Below, in pieces: positions 1-7,260 of a DNA stretch of 64,000 nucleotides. Source of the DNA: Terrimonas sp937888905 (GTDB lineage: Bacteria > Bacteroidota > Bacteroidia > Chitinophagales > Chitinophagaceae); contig CALATA010000003.1 of assembly GCA_937888905.1 (NCBI GenBank), positions 1-64,000 of the forward strand. Reading direction: 5' to 3'. The first letter of the stretch is position 1. Each line of letters opens with the position of its first letter. A model generated the notes under the pieces. The model did not search any database, was not told the origin of the DNA, and saw only the letters and a program-made list of their open reading frames with translations. The translations under genes were made by a program, and so were the position numbers.

Positions 1-42
1 TCAAGTACTACAACAAAAAATTGCACTAGCTACTTGAACTTG

Positions 43-74
43 CAAATTTTCAAATCTTCAAATTCTCAAATTGG
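43..74. repeat. Four tandem octads (CAAATTNN)
   Basis: Four consecutive 8-nt units beginning CAAAT (CAAATTTT, CAAATCTT, CAAATTCT, CAAATTGG) run through the 3' end of the Crp-family gene and supply its stop codon. The same octads recur as an inverted pair near 33.73-33.80 kb. Confidence 0.7.
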
Positions 75-656
75 CTTCCTGGCCATTCTCGTTCTTACTT
101 TACTCAAAAATTCAGGGGAGATGCCGAGGTAGGAAGCTATATAATGTTGGGGTACACGTTGCGGGATGGTGGGATATTTTTCCAGGAAGTCGAGGTACTT
201 GTCCTGCGCCGACGTGGCTATTGTTTTAAATAAACGTGATTGCAGGGAGGAGAGATTGCGTTGAACCATCAGCCGGAAATACCTTTCGAGCGAGGGGAGT
301 TGCTGAAGCAGTGATTCTTTGGTGGCGGGATTGAGGACTAACAGTTCACAATCTTCCAATGCTTCGATGAACATGTGACTGGGTTTCTGCTCATGGAAAC
401 TGGCGATATCGCTGACCCACCAGTCTTCTATGGCAAATTGCAGTGTTACTTCAAATCCGTTTTCATCCAAATAATAAGAGCGGATACATCCCTGGTTCAC
501 GAACGCTTCGAAATGGCATACTTCGCCTTCCTGCAGCAACATGGTTTTGCGTTTTATCATTCGCTTTTCCAATAAGCCGTCCATGATTTCGAGATCGGCA
601 TCGGAGAGGCGGCAACTGCGGTTGACATGGGCGTGAATGCGTTCAAACAAATCCAT
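66..656 (-). CDS. Crp/Fnr family transcriptional regulator
   Basis: This 196-residue protein has the layout of a small Bacteroidota Crp/Fnr regulator. A cyclic-nucleotide-binding-like beta barrel fills about residues 25-115, followed by a long dimer helix. The C-terminal helix-turn-helix includes HYIASYLGISPEFLSKVR, a typical recognition helix. I do not see the phosphate-binding cassette needed to assign a cAMP ligand, so the effector is unknown. A TAnnTTTG element (TACATTTG) ends 5 nt before the ATG. The stop codon lies inside an octad repeat. The ABC ATPase gene lies just upstream on the same strand. Family assignment is firm; the regulon is unknown. Confidence 0.88.
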   Translation of the reverse strand: MDLFERIHAHVNRSCRLSDADLEIMDGLLEKRMIKRKTMLLQEGEVCHFEAFVNQGCIRSYYLDENGFEVTLQFAIEDWWVSDIASFHEQKPSHMFIEALEDCELLVLNPATKESLLQQLPSLERYFRLMVQRNLSSLQSRLFKTIATSAQDKYLDFLEKYPTIPQRVPQHYIASYLGISPEFLSKVRTRMARKPI

Positions 657-661
657 AGATA

Positions 662-669
662 CAAATGTA
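662..669 (-). promoter_or_regulatory. -7 element of the Crp-family gene
   Basis: TACATTTG on the minus strand matches the Bacteroidota -7 consensus TAnnTTTG. It ends 5 nt before the ATG, so the transcript is predicted to be leaderless. I saw no TTG at the -33 spacing. Confidence 0.5.
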
Positions 670-674
670 AGGAA

Positions 675-1637
675 TCAGAGCGCATGCAGGCTACCCAGCG
701 CCATGGTGAGGTGGATCACGTCGCCCTTGCTGTAACGGGGCTCCAGCACCCGCACCCGGAGGGAACGGTTGGCGATCCGCACCTCCAGTTCCGTAAAACT
801 TCCGTAGAACAATACTTCCTTAACGATACCGGATACGATCGCTTCGGATTGGTCGGTCGGAATGAATTGCTCCGGACGGATCATGATCTGTGCACCGGCG
901 GATAATCGAGGGAAAAGTTCGGAAGGCAACAGGTTATAGGTGCCAAACAACCCCGCAACATATTCGTTTTTGGGCTGATGGTAAATGTCAAGCGGATTAT
1001 CGCGCTGTATGAGTTTGCCATCGCGCAGTACCAGCAGCTCGTCGGCCCATGAAAGACTGTCGAGCGGATCGTGAGAGACTAATATGCAGGTAATGCTCAG
1101 TTGTTCACCGATATCACGGATCACCTCCTTAAGCCGTTGTTTGTGCAGCATGTCTGCATTGGAGAAAGGTTCATCCAATAATAGCAAATCTGGCAGTGTG
1201 GTTAACATCCTGGCCAGCGCGATACGTTGTTTTTCTCCTCCGGAAAGCTGATCAGTTTTGCGTTTAAGTAAATGCGTTATCTGGCAGATTTCGTATAACT
1301 GTTCCGCGGTATGTTCCGGCATTTTGCTGGCGTACTCGAGAATATTTTCTACGGTGTAATGATTCGGGAGTTCGTAATGCTGGGACAAATAGGCGATGCG
1401 TTCATGTCCGGGAATGAGTTTTTCCATCGGCCCTTTCACTTTTTTTCCTTCCAGTCTTACTTCGCCGGAATCGGGTTGAATGAGTCCGCCGATGATGCGA
1501 AGAAGTGTGGTTTTGCCCGAACCGGTTTCTCCCGCCAAAGCGATCTTGCGCAAAGCGGGCACTTCAAAACTGATAGGAGCGAGGGTAAAACCGCCGGGAA
1601 GTTGCTTACTGATATCCGTTACTGTTAATAGATCCAT
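675..1637 (-). CDS. ABC transporter ATP-binding protein with TOBE-like C-terminus
   Basis: A 320-residue ATPase subunit. Walker A (GETGSGKTT) is at about residues 36-44, the signature LSGGEKQRIALARM is mid-domain, and Walker B (LLLLDEPFSNAD) follows. The H-loop is SHD. After about residue 230 a smaller beta domain (IMIRPEQF onward) resembles the TOBE regulatory domain of the sulfate/molybdate/iron/polyamine importers. No permease or binding protein lies beside it, so the substrate is unknown and it must act with subunits encoded elsewhere or in a non-transport role. The ATG at 1637 is the only sensible start. Confidence 0.85.
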   Translation of the reverse strand: MDLLTVTDISKQLPGGFTLAPISFEVPALRKIALAGETGSGKTTLLRIIGGLIQPDSGEVRLEGKKVKGPMEKLIPGHERIAYLSQHYELPNHYTVENILEYASKMPEHTAEQLYEICQITHLLKRKTDQLSGGEKQRIALARMLTTLPDLLLLDEPFSNADMLHKQRLKEVIRDIGEQLSITCILVSHDPLDSLSWADELLVLRDGKLIQRDNPLDIYHQPKNEYVAGLFGTYNLLPSELFPRLSAGAQIMIRPEQFIPTDQSEAIVSGIVKEVLFYGSFTELEVRIANRSLRVRVLEPRYSKGDVIHLTMALGSLHAL

Positions 1638-1707
1638 TGCAGGTAAAACAAAGATTTAAAGCTGACGGCGTAAAAATACAACAAGCGGATGCTAACCAGG
1701 CCGAAAA

Positions 1708-2436
1708 CTACCGGTGATGATGATATTTTCTCCGCAGCAATAATACCTGGTAACGCAACGTGTCGTAGGTCAGCGCCGTTGCAAGCAGCATTGCGGCGAG
1801 CAGCAGCACCTTCATGTGCAGGTGGCTGAAGAGGATGCCGCCTGTTATGCATCCGGCCATGAAGCAACCGACGATTACGATACGCAGTTTGATCGAGGTC
1901 CGGAGCTTTTTGCGATCATCAGGCTGCCGGTAATACAACCATTGCGCCAATTCGATCCCCAGATCGGTGAACAACCCGGTGAGGTGGGTGGTCCGTACGA
2001 TGGCGTTGGACACAGATGTCACGAGCGCATTTTGTAAACCCATGGCAAATAACAGCAGGCAGGCAATTATATAGGTCCATCGTTGGGCTGCAAGTAGTGG
2101 TAGCAATGACAGGGCGACGAGGATCAGCCCTTCGAGCAGCACGGGCACCATATACCGGTACCGGTCGTTGCGGCGCGAAAAGAATTCAGTCAGCCATCCG
2201 GAAACAAAAGCGCCCGCCAGGAAGGAAAGCACGAAAAGCAGCAATATGCCTGCCCTGTAATAATTTCCGTGGGACAGGTCCTCGGCAAAATAGGCAAAGT
2301 GCCCGGTTACATTGGTGGTCAGTTGTCCGATCGCCAGGTAGCCGGTAACGTTGACCATACCTGCAACAGCCGATAAAATCGAGGCCAGCCGGAGGTTGTG
2401 CAGTGGTGTTCGGGTTTTGCCTTTATGACGAAACAC
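1708..2436 (-). CDS. DUF1275 (YoaK-like) membrane protein
   Basis: About 242 residues with six to seven hydrophobic segments. It shows the DUF1275 opening FRHKGKTRTPLHNLRLAS, the NVTGYLAIGQLTTNVTGH block and the later NAIVRTTHLTGLFTDLGIEL motif. The family is found widely in bacterial inner membranes and has no settled function. An open frame continues upstream to a TTG at 2454. I chose the GTG at 2436 because homologues as I know them begin at this F/LRHKGK motif and because a TAnnTTTG element covers the upstream TTG. Confidence 0.85.
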   Translation of the reverse strand: MFRHKGKTRTPLHNLRLASILSAVAGMVNVTGYLAIGQLTTNVTGHFAYFAEDLSHGNYYRAGILLLFVLSFLAGAFVSGWLTEFFSRRNDRYRYMVPVLLEGLILVALSLLPLLAAQRWTYIIACLLLFAMGLQNALVTSVSNAIVRTTHLTGLFTDLGIELAQWLYYRQPDDRKKLRTSIKLRIVIVGCFMAGCITGGILFSHLHMKVLLLAAMLLATALTYDTLRYQVLLLRRKYHHHR

Positions 2437-2451
2437 AATAGATGATTTGCA

Positions 2452-2459
2452 CAAATTTA
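2452..2459 (-). promoter_or_regulatory. -7 element of the DUF1275 gene
   Basis: TAAATTTG on the minus strand is a perfect TAnnTTTG match, 15 nt before the chosen GTG start. It overlaps the alternative TTG start, which argues against that start. Confidence 0.4.
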
Positions 2460-2481
2460 CGATTTGTGGCAGGCATCTGGC

Positions 2482-2865
2482 TTACAAAACCAATTGTTCG
2501 AAAAGCCGGATGAGTGTGGCATCTGCATCTGCAGTAAGCCCGGGATGTACGCGCGAAGTCTGCACGATGGTACTGCGCCAGGCCGTTAGCCAGCGGAAAC
2601 GGAGCGCAGGTTCCAGTAACGCAATCGGGCCGGCATCTTTTTTTCCGGCGCAGATGGACGCAAAAGCGGTGAGATGTTCCTTCAGTTCGTTGCAGTCGAT
2701 ATCAGGGGCAAATGCATGCAGTTTTTCGTGGTTGACCACGTATTTCATATCGAGAAAGCGGAGTGATTTGCAATAGACGATCACTCCTGCATTCAGGAAT
2801 TCTTCGCGTTCTACGCGGGGAACAATGCGGATCACCGCATACTCAAACAAGTGACGCTCTTGCAT
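2482..2865 (-). CDS. DUF3037 domain protein
   Basis: A 127-residue soluble protein of the DUF3037 family, recognised from the N-terminal block FEYAVIRIVPRVEREEFLNAGVIVYC and the later KYVV segment. Its biochemical role is not known. Its first 23 bp overlap the 3' end of the HipA-like kinase gene on the same strand, so the two are translationally coupled. In Bacteroidota these two families occur side by side often enough that they probably act as a pair. Confidence 0.85.
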   Translation of the reverse strand: MQERHLFEYAVIRIVPRVEREEFLNAGVIVYCKSLRFLDMKYVVNHEKLHAFAPDIDCNELKEHLTAFASICAGKKDAGPIALLEPALRFRWLTAWRSTIVQTSRVHPGLTADADATLIRLFEQLVL

Positions 2866-3652
2866 GCAGTGCTTCGTTTAAAAACAGGTGAGAAGATTGG
2901 AGACGGGTTGTAAGGAAACGTGTATAAACATCCCGGCCTTCATCGGGTGAATTTATTTCTGCATTCAATGCAAGCCATTCGTCGGGGATCAGCGAAACAA
3001 TATCGCGGATGCGATCGGCTGTGATCAGGGCATGCGCTTCTTTGTCTGCTTTTTCCAGCTCGGATGCCTGGTTGAGTAACACATGATCTTTGATCTGTGC
3101 AAAAGGCTTGGCCGCCTGTTGCTGCCAGTCGGGCCAGTTATGGTGAAAATAAAGCGAGGCGCCATGATCGATCAGCCAGAGCTCTTTGTTCCAGCTAAGC
3201 ATATTGGTATTGCGGGCCGTCCGGTCTACGTTCATGAGAAAGGCATCCAGCCAAACCACTTTGGATGCCAGTTCTGCAGGCAATGGTGTAACGGCAGGGT
3301 CGTAGGTGATAGAGCCGGAGAGATAATGCAAACCAAGGTTGAGACCTGTGCTTTTGCGCAGCAATTCCTGGATTTCTTCATCGGGTTCTGTGCGTCCGAA
3401 TGCGGCGTCCAACTGAACGGAAACGAGCTCAGGTACTTTAAAGCCCAGCAGTCTCGCGAGTTCGGCGCCGATGAGATCGGCAATGAGTGCTTTAACACCC
3501 TGACCGGCTCCTCTGAATTTGAGTACGTACAGAAAACCGTCATCCGCTTCTGCGATGGCGGGCAGTGAGCCGCCTTCGCGGAGAGGTGTTACGTAGCGTA
3601 CGGCGTGTACGGTGCGTAAGGGTGTGATTTCGTTAACAGGCGTTGCAGACAT
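2843..3652 (-). CDS. HipA-like Ser/Thr kinase family protein
   Basis: A compact HipA-family kinase of 269 residues, against about 440 for E. coli HipA. A glycine-rich/Lys region (FLYVLKFRGAGQGVKALIADL) is followed by a catalytic-loop-like segment (LMNVDRTARNTNML) and a metal-binding DFG-equivalent (LWLIDHGAS). The HipA_N domain of classical HipA is missing, and no HipB-like HTH antitoxin is adjacent. Its partner is the overlapping DUF3037 gene. An upstream TTG at 3661 is possible, but the ATG at 3652 lies 6 nt after a TAnnTTTG box. Kinase fold assignment is good; the substrate is unknown. Confidence 0.82.
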   Translation of the reverse strand: MSATPVNEITPLRTVHAVRYVTPLREGGSLPAIAEADDGFLYVLKFRGAGQGVKALIADLIGAELARLLGFKVPELVSVQLDAAFGRTEPDEEIQELLRKSTGLNLGLHYLSGSITYDPAVTPLPAELASKVVWLDAFLMNVDRTARNTNMLSWNKELWLIDHGASLYFHHNWPDWQQQAAKPFAQIKDHVLLNQASELEKADKEAHALITADRIRDIVSLIPDEWLALNAEINSPDEGRDVYTRFLTTRLQSSHLFLNEALHARASLV

Positions 3653-3658
3653 GTATTG

Positions 3659-3666
3659 CAAAAATA
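3659..3666 (-). promoter_or_regulatory. -7 element of the HipA-like/DUF3037 operon
   Basis: TATTTTTG on the minus strand is a perfect TAnnTTTG match, 6 nt before the ATG at 3652. It predicts a leaderless or nearly leaderless transcript. Confidence 0.45.
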
Positions 3667-3688
3667 TTAAAGCGAAGCCACATAGCCA

Positions 3689-4129
3689 TCAACGGATGTA
3701 AACGGCGGTTGCGGGACTTAAGGCGTCAGTAAGCCAGTTGGGGTGCAACTGAGCGAGTTCGTTCGCGGGTATCTGGTCGGGATGAAAGAATCGAAGCGCT
3801 GCTGTTTCTTCGTTGGAAAAATTTTCGGGGAACTCATTTTGTAAGCGTGCTTCAAAATAGGTGGTGATGTACTGAACCGTTTTATCGGTGTAATGGTATG
3901 TCTGGGATGAAGGAGAAGAATACACACCAATAAGGCGTAAAAGTTGTGCCTGTGTGCCTGTTTCTTCCGTTATCTCTCTCAGCATGGCTTCTTCAACACT
4001 TTCACCAAATTCAACGTGACCTGAGATCAGTCCCCAGCGATTGACATCTTTCCTTTTTTGAAGAAGAATCTGGCCCTGGTTATTAAAAACGGCAGCGGCA
4101 ACGGCCGGGCGGATTTGTTGTTCTGTCAT
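3689..4129 (-). CDS. NUDIX hydrolase
   Basis: A 146-residue NUDIX protein. The Nudix box runs from GHVEFGESVEEAMLREITEETG, with the catalytic glutamates in REITEETG. It would hydrolyse a nucleoside diphosphate linked to another moiety. The C-terminal motif (FFHPDQIP) is typical of the ADP-ribose/8-oxo-dGTP type group, but the substrate cannot be fixed from sequence. I chose the ATG at 4129 (MTEQQIRPAVAAAV) rather than an upstream TTG at 4153 because family members begin near this point. Confidence 0.85.
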   Translation of the reverse strand: MTEQQIRPAVAAAVFNNQGQILLQKRKDVNRWGLISGHVEFGESVEEAMLREITEETGTQAQLLRLIGVYSSPSSQTYHYTDKTVQYITTYFEARLQNEFPENFSNEETAALRFFHPDQIPANELAQLHPNWLTDALSPATAVYIR

Positions 4130-4194
4130 GATACTTAATTTAACGAAGGCCAATCTACTTCAAGTCTGGGAATAAAAAGCATAAATGATATGGG

Positions 4195-4823
4195 TTAACA
4201 GCAAAGTCGTTGAGATTTCTGATGCCTGCTTTGGGTTGTAGGTGCCCTTGTTGGTGTTAACACCAACAAGGGTGGGGGGATAGTTCTGTCATGATGAATA
4301 AAAAAGGCTTTTATGCAGTTGGGGTTGCGAATGCAGAGCTGGATATGATCTTTTTCCCTGAAACCTGCGCCGGGATATAATTCAGGGCCTTCTGTGAATG
4401 CATTACGGATGGATTCGAAAGGGGGTTGGTTTAAAGATTGCCGCATGTTATGTAGGTTCTCGATGACCCGGTAATCCAGCGTTCGCAAATCGTTTTTATT
4501 ATGGATGCCTGATAAGTGTTGTTTGTAAATAGAATAGGAGTCCAATATAAGTCGTCTATCCATCGTATTCACTAAATTCAGGCAGTAGTCAGGGTCAATT
4601 ACGGCACCTAGGACCGTTGGTTGCCGGATCGTTTTTGCAGGGGATTTTGTGCAAAATCCAACGCGCGTTCATAATCATTCTCCCAGAAATAAATTCCTGA
4701 TCCCAACCAGTCATATTTGTTGCGGCTGTAGTTTAGCATTTTACTTCCATTAACAACAGCATCGCGAATGTTTTCATCGCATCCGTGAAATCCGAGGGTA
4801 AGCCCGGGGGTAAATCGATACAT
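4195..4823 (-). pseudogene. Frameshifted ADP-ribosyltransferase-like (DUF3990-like) gene
   Basis: One ancestral reading frame is split in two. The N-terminal part (ATG at 4823) has LGFHGCDE and YDWLGSGIYFWENDYERALDFA, then ends early at a TAG near 4610. The C-terminal part continues in the -1 frame: upstream of its first ATG it reads AKTIRQPTVLGAVIDPDY and then DYRVIENLHNM, FTEGPELYPGAGFREKDHIQ and CIRNPNCIKAF. Joining the halves needs one 1-nt indel at about 4635, in the CCCC/AAAAA tract. The HGCD...LGSGIYFW...RALDFA pattern resembles DUF3990 and other ADP-ribosyltransferase-fold proteins; this is inference. The last residues run through a perfect palindrome (4245-4272), so the original C-terminus may also be altered. 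A sequencing error is the main alternative. Confidence 0.75.
4245..4272. repeat. Perfect 28-bp palindrome
   Basis: A perfect 28-bp inverted repeat centred on GTTAAC with arms CCCTTGTTGGTGTT / AACACCAACAAGGG. It lies inside the 3' end of the frameshifted gene. No T-run follows on either strand, so it is not a clear intrinsic terminator. Confidence 0.8.
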
Positions 4824-4897
4824 GGTTTAATTTTCTCGGAGGTAAAAAAAAGAGATACGTTATCGCATGGAAGGATTTTTGCCGGGTGTTGATCCGT

Positions 4898-5173
4898 TTA
4901 TTCGAAAAAGCCACAACTCCTTGCTAAACGGCTATGCTGCAAAACGGCTGTTTCGTATTGTTTTTTTCTCTCGCTGTCACAGAACTTGCAGCTACAGGGG
5001 ATGAAATTATCAGCATCTTTTATCTCTCCATCAGACCCGTCACAATAATTTCCAAATCCTATTCTAACAAGGGATTTTCGTCTGACTTCCGGAGAGTTCT
5101 TAAGTTGTTCACGTTGCTTCTTAAATGCCGCTATTAGTTCATCATGATCCCGTTGTGATATACTTGTCATCAT
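4898..5173 (-). CDS. Small Cys-containing hypothetical protein
   Basis: A 91-residue protein that I do not recognise. The N-terminal half is charged and helical (RDHDELIAAFKKQREQLK). The second half has five cysteines, including NYCDGSDGEI and PCSCKFCDSERKK, which could bind a metal. It sits 74 bp upstream of, and in the same orientation as, the frameshifted ADP-ribosyltransferase-like gene, so the two may once have formed a small operon. Base composition is AT-richer than that of the flanking genes. Coding is likely from the ATG (two tandem Met codons) and the orderly composition, but no homologue comes to mind. Confidence 0.55.
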   Translation of the reverse strand: MMTSISQRDHDELIAAFKKQREQLKNSPEVRRKSLVRIGFGNYCDGSDGEIKDADNFIPCSCKFCDSERKKQYETAVLQHSRLARSCGFFE

Positions 5174-5316
5174 ATTAAATTTTAAAAGGTGAACAATACC
5201 CCAAAATTAATTTCACCAAAACCCGATAGCCGTATAAAAAACGGGTAAGTTTAAAACTGTCGTATTTAACCGCCTATTCGCCGCATTCACACCCCATCGA
5301 AACGGGTTTTTCCGGT

Positions 5317-5324
5317 TAGGTTTG
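5317..5324 (+). promoter_or_regulatory. -7 element of the DinB-family gene
   Basis: TAGGTTTG is a perfect TAnnTTTG match, 23 nt before the ATG at 5348. It covers the alternative GTG start at 5324 and so supports the later start. Confidence 0.45.
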
Positions 5325-5347
5325 TGTTTCATTCAAACACTTCTCTT

Positions 5348-5875
5348 ATGCAAATACCTACACTCCAGCAACAATTAAAAAAAACACCCGATACGCTTGT
5401 CGGTATCATCAAAGCCTTCAATGCACACACGTTCAATCAATCCACCAAAGTCTCCGGCTGGACCGCCGGCCAGGTAACCGATCATGTCACCAAAGCCTGC
5501 GATATCGCCGCCCTGCTCGACGGCAATGTTAAACCTGCCGACCGTGATCCCGACGCGCTTTCTGAAGGCATCGCCAAAATGTTTCTCGATTTTACCATCA
5601 AAATGGAGTCGCCCGATTTCATCATACCCGGCAATGGTCCCTTCGATCCGCAACAAAGCATCGACAAGCTCACCCAAATCTGGCAAACGCTGCAACAAAA
5701 AGCAGCAGAATTGGACCTTTCCCTGCTTTGCCTGGATTTCGAAATGCCCGTTAACGGCGCACTCACGCGACAGGAATGGCTCAGTTTTATCGTTGTCCAC
5801 ACCCAACGCCACATCCATCAGTTGCGGAAAATTGCAGCCGAACTCAATATTGCGCTGCCTGCTGCTGCTGAATAA
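5348..5875 (+). CDS. DinB-family protein
   Basis: About 175 residues with the DinB/YfiT four-helix-bundle pattern. An early helix contains WTAGQVTDHVTKA, and the C-terminal helix contains EWLSFIVVHTQRHIHQLRKI, supplying the His residues (DH near the front, H..RHIH near the end) that bind a divalent metal in this family. Many relatives act as thiol-dependent transferases or are of unknown activity; the substrate here is unknown. The frame is open upstream to a GTG at 5324, but that codon lies inside a likely promoter element, so the ATG at 5348 is preferred. Confidence 0.82.
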   Translation: MQIPTLQQQLKKTPDTLVGIIKAFNAHTFNQSTKVSGWTAGQVTDHVTKACDIAALLDGNVKPADRDPDALSEGIAKMFLDFTIKMESPDFIIPGNGPFDPQQSIDKLTQIWQTLQQKAAELDLSLLCLDFEMPVNGALTRQEWLSFIVVHTQRHIHQLRKIAAELNIALPAAAE

Positions 5876-6013
5876 CGCGCATTTAACCGGGTAGCAATTT
5901 TTTTTCATAGATTTTAACAGAGGCATTCTCCGTCAGTGCCGCTTTTTGCGTTCTTTTTTCCCGCAAAAACACCGCACGATCCTATAACTTTATTGGCATT
6001 AATACCGATTGTT

Positions 6014-7231
6014 ATGTTTATGAATTGGCCCGTCGTTGCTTTCTGCCTCGCTCTTTTCAACTTCAATACCCCGGGGGTTAATGAACCTGTCCACGATCCC
6101 GCAAAAGCGATCGTCACAGGTGCCGATCAGACCGAAAAGTATGTGCCTTATTTAAAAGGGAAAAGAGTAGCCGTGCTCGCCAATCCTACTACCATCATCG
6201 GCAAGCGCCACCTGGTAGACAGCCTGCTCAGCCGGGGTATTAATATCGTAAAGGCATTTGGTCCGGAACATGGCTTTCGCGGTAACGCCAGCAACGGCGC
6301 AAAAGTAGCCGACGAAAAAGACGCCGCTACCGGCATACCTGTTATTTCCCTCTATGGAAATAAACGTAAACCCACCAAAGCCGACCTCGCCGATGTAGAT
6401 GTTTTTATTTTCGATATCCAGGATGTCGGCTGCCGTTTTTATACTTATATCAATGTGCTCCGCGATGTAATGGAGTCCTGCGCTGATAATAACAAAGAAC
6501 TGCTGATCCTCGACCGGCCCAACCCCAACGGTTACCTGATCGACGGGCCTATTCTCGATATGGAATATAAATCAGGCATCGGTCAATTTCCCATCCCTAT
6601 CGCACACGGAATGACCATAGCCGAGTTTGCACAGATGATCAACGGCGAAGGCTGGATTCCGGGTAAGAAAAAATGCCGCCTGCGCATCGTTCCCGTTGCT
6701 AATTATCAACATGATCTGCCTTATACGTTGCCCGTTCCTCCCTCGCCTAATCTCAACACACAGGAGAGTATTATTTTATATCCCACACTTTGTCTCTTCG
6801 AAGGAACGATCATCAGCCAGGGCAGAGGTACCCATTTCCCTTTTACGGTTTTGGGCGCTCCCGCACTCAAAGGCCAATATGATTTTTCTTTTACGCCTGT
6901 CAGCATCCCCGGTATGAGCGAAACGCCGCTCCACATGAACGATACGTGCTACGGCCGCGATTTCAGAAAATATGATCTGGAAAAACTGAAAAAGCTGAAA
7001 CGTGTGCAGATCGAATGGATGCTGGAGCTTTATCAGCAATATCCCGATAAAGCGCGTTTCTTCGACCGGTCGGTAAGCAAACAGATCGGACGCATCGAAG
7101 TGCTGGCCGGAAACGGTGTTTTTAAAGAACAGGTAATGGCCGGCAAATCTGCCGAAGAGATCCGTCGTACCTGGGAGCCCGGCCTAAGCAATTACAAAAA
7201 AATGCGCCTCAAATACGTGCTGTACCCCTGA
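6014..7231 (+). CDS. NamZ-type exo-beta-N-acetylmuramidase (DUF1343)
   Basis: About 405 residues matching DUF1343 along its length: GKRVAVLANPTT, the strong motif FGPEHGFRGNASNGAKV, VDVFIFDIQDVGCRFYTYI, LDRPNPNGYLIDGP, a later PPSPNLNTQES and FEGTIISQGRGT. NamZ of Bacillus subtilis, in this family, removes MurNAc from the non-reducing end of peptidoglycan fragments, so cell-wall turnover or recycling is likely. The first about 22 residues are hydrophobic and probably form a signal peptide. The frame is open back to a GTG at 5936, but ATG at 6014 or 6020 gives a sensible export signal. No muramyl-recycling gene is adjacent. Confidence 0.87.
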   Translation: MFMNWPVVAFCLALFNFNTPGVNEPVHDPAKAIVTGADQTEKYVPYLKGKRVAVLANPTTIIGKRHLVDSLLSRGINIVKAFGPEHGFRGNASNGAKVADEKDAATGIPVISLYGNKRKPTKADLADVDVFIFDIQDVGCRFYTYINVLRDVMESCADNNKELLILDRPNPNGYLIDGPILDMEYKSGIGQFPIPIAHGMTIAEFAQMINGEGWIPGKKKCRLRIVPVANYQHDLPYTLPVPPSPNLNTQESIILYPTLCLFEGTIISQGRGTHFPFTVLGAPALKGQYDFSFTPVSIPGMSETPLHMNDTCYGRDFRKYDLEKLKKLKRVQIEWMLELYQQYPDKARFFDRSVSKQIGRIEVLAGNGVFKEQVMAGKSAEEIRRTWEPGLSNYKKMRLKYVLYP

Positions 7232-7248
7232 CACATCCCGGCACGCCG

Positions 7249-7256
7249 TATTTTTG
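7249..7256 (+). promoter_or_regulatory. -7 element of the helicase gene
   Basis: TATTTTTG is a perfect TAnnTTTG match that ends 4 nt before the ATG at 7261, predicting a leaderless mRNA. Confidence 0.5.
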
Positions 7257-7260
7257 CCTG

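Noticed and set aside
2437..2454. TTG start at 2454 for the DUF1275 gene
   Set aside because: It lies inside a TAnnTTTG promoter element and lengthens the protein beyond family members; GTG 2436 is better.
4608..4660. Programmed -1 frameshift in the ADP-ribosyltransferase-like gene
   Set aside because: The A5 tract is read as CAA AAA in the first frame, not as a canonical X XXY YYZ slippery heptamer, and no downstream stimulatory structure is evident. A simple indel is the more economical explanation.
5936..6013. N-terminal extension of the NamZ-type protein from GTG 5936
   Set aside because: It would bury the hydrophobic export signal that begins at ATG 6014/6020, and the upstream residues do not resemble the family.
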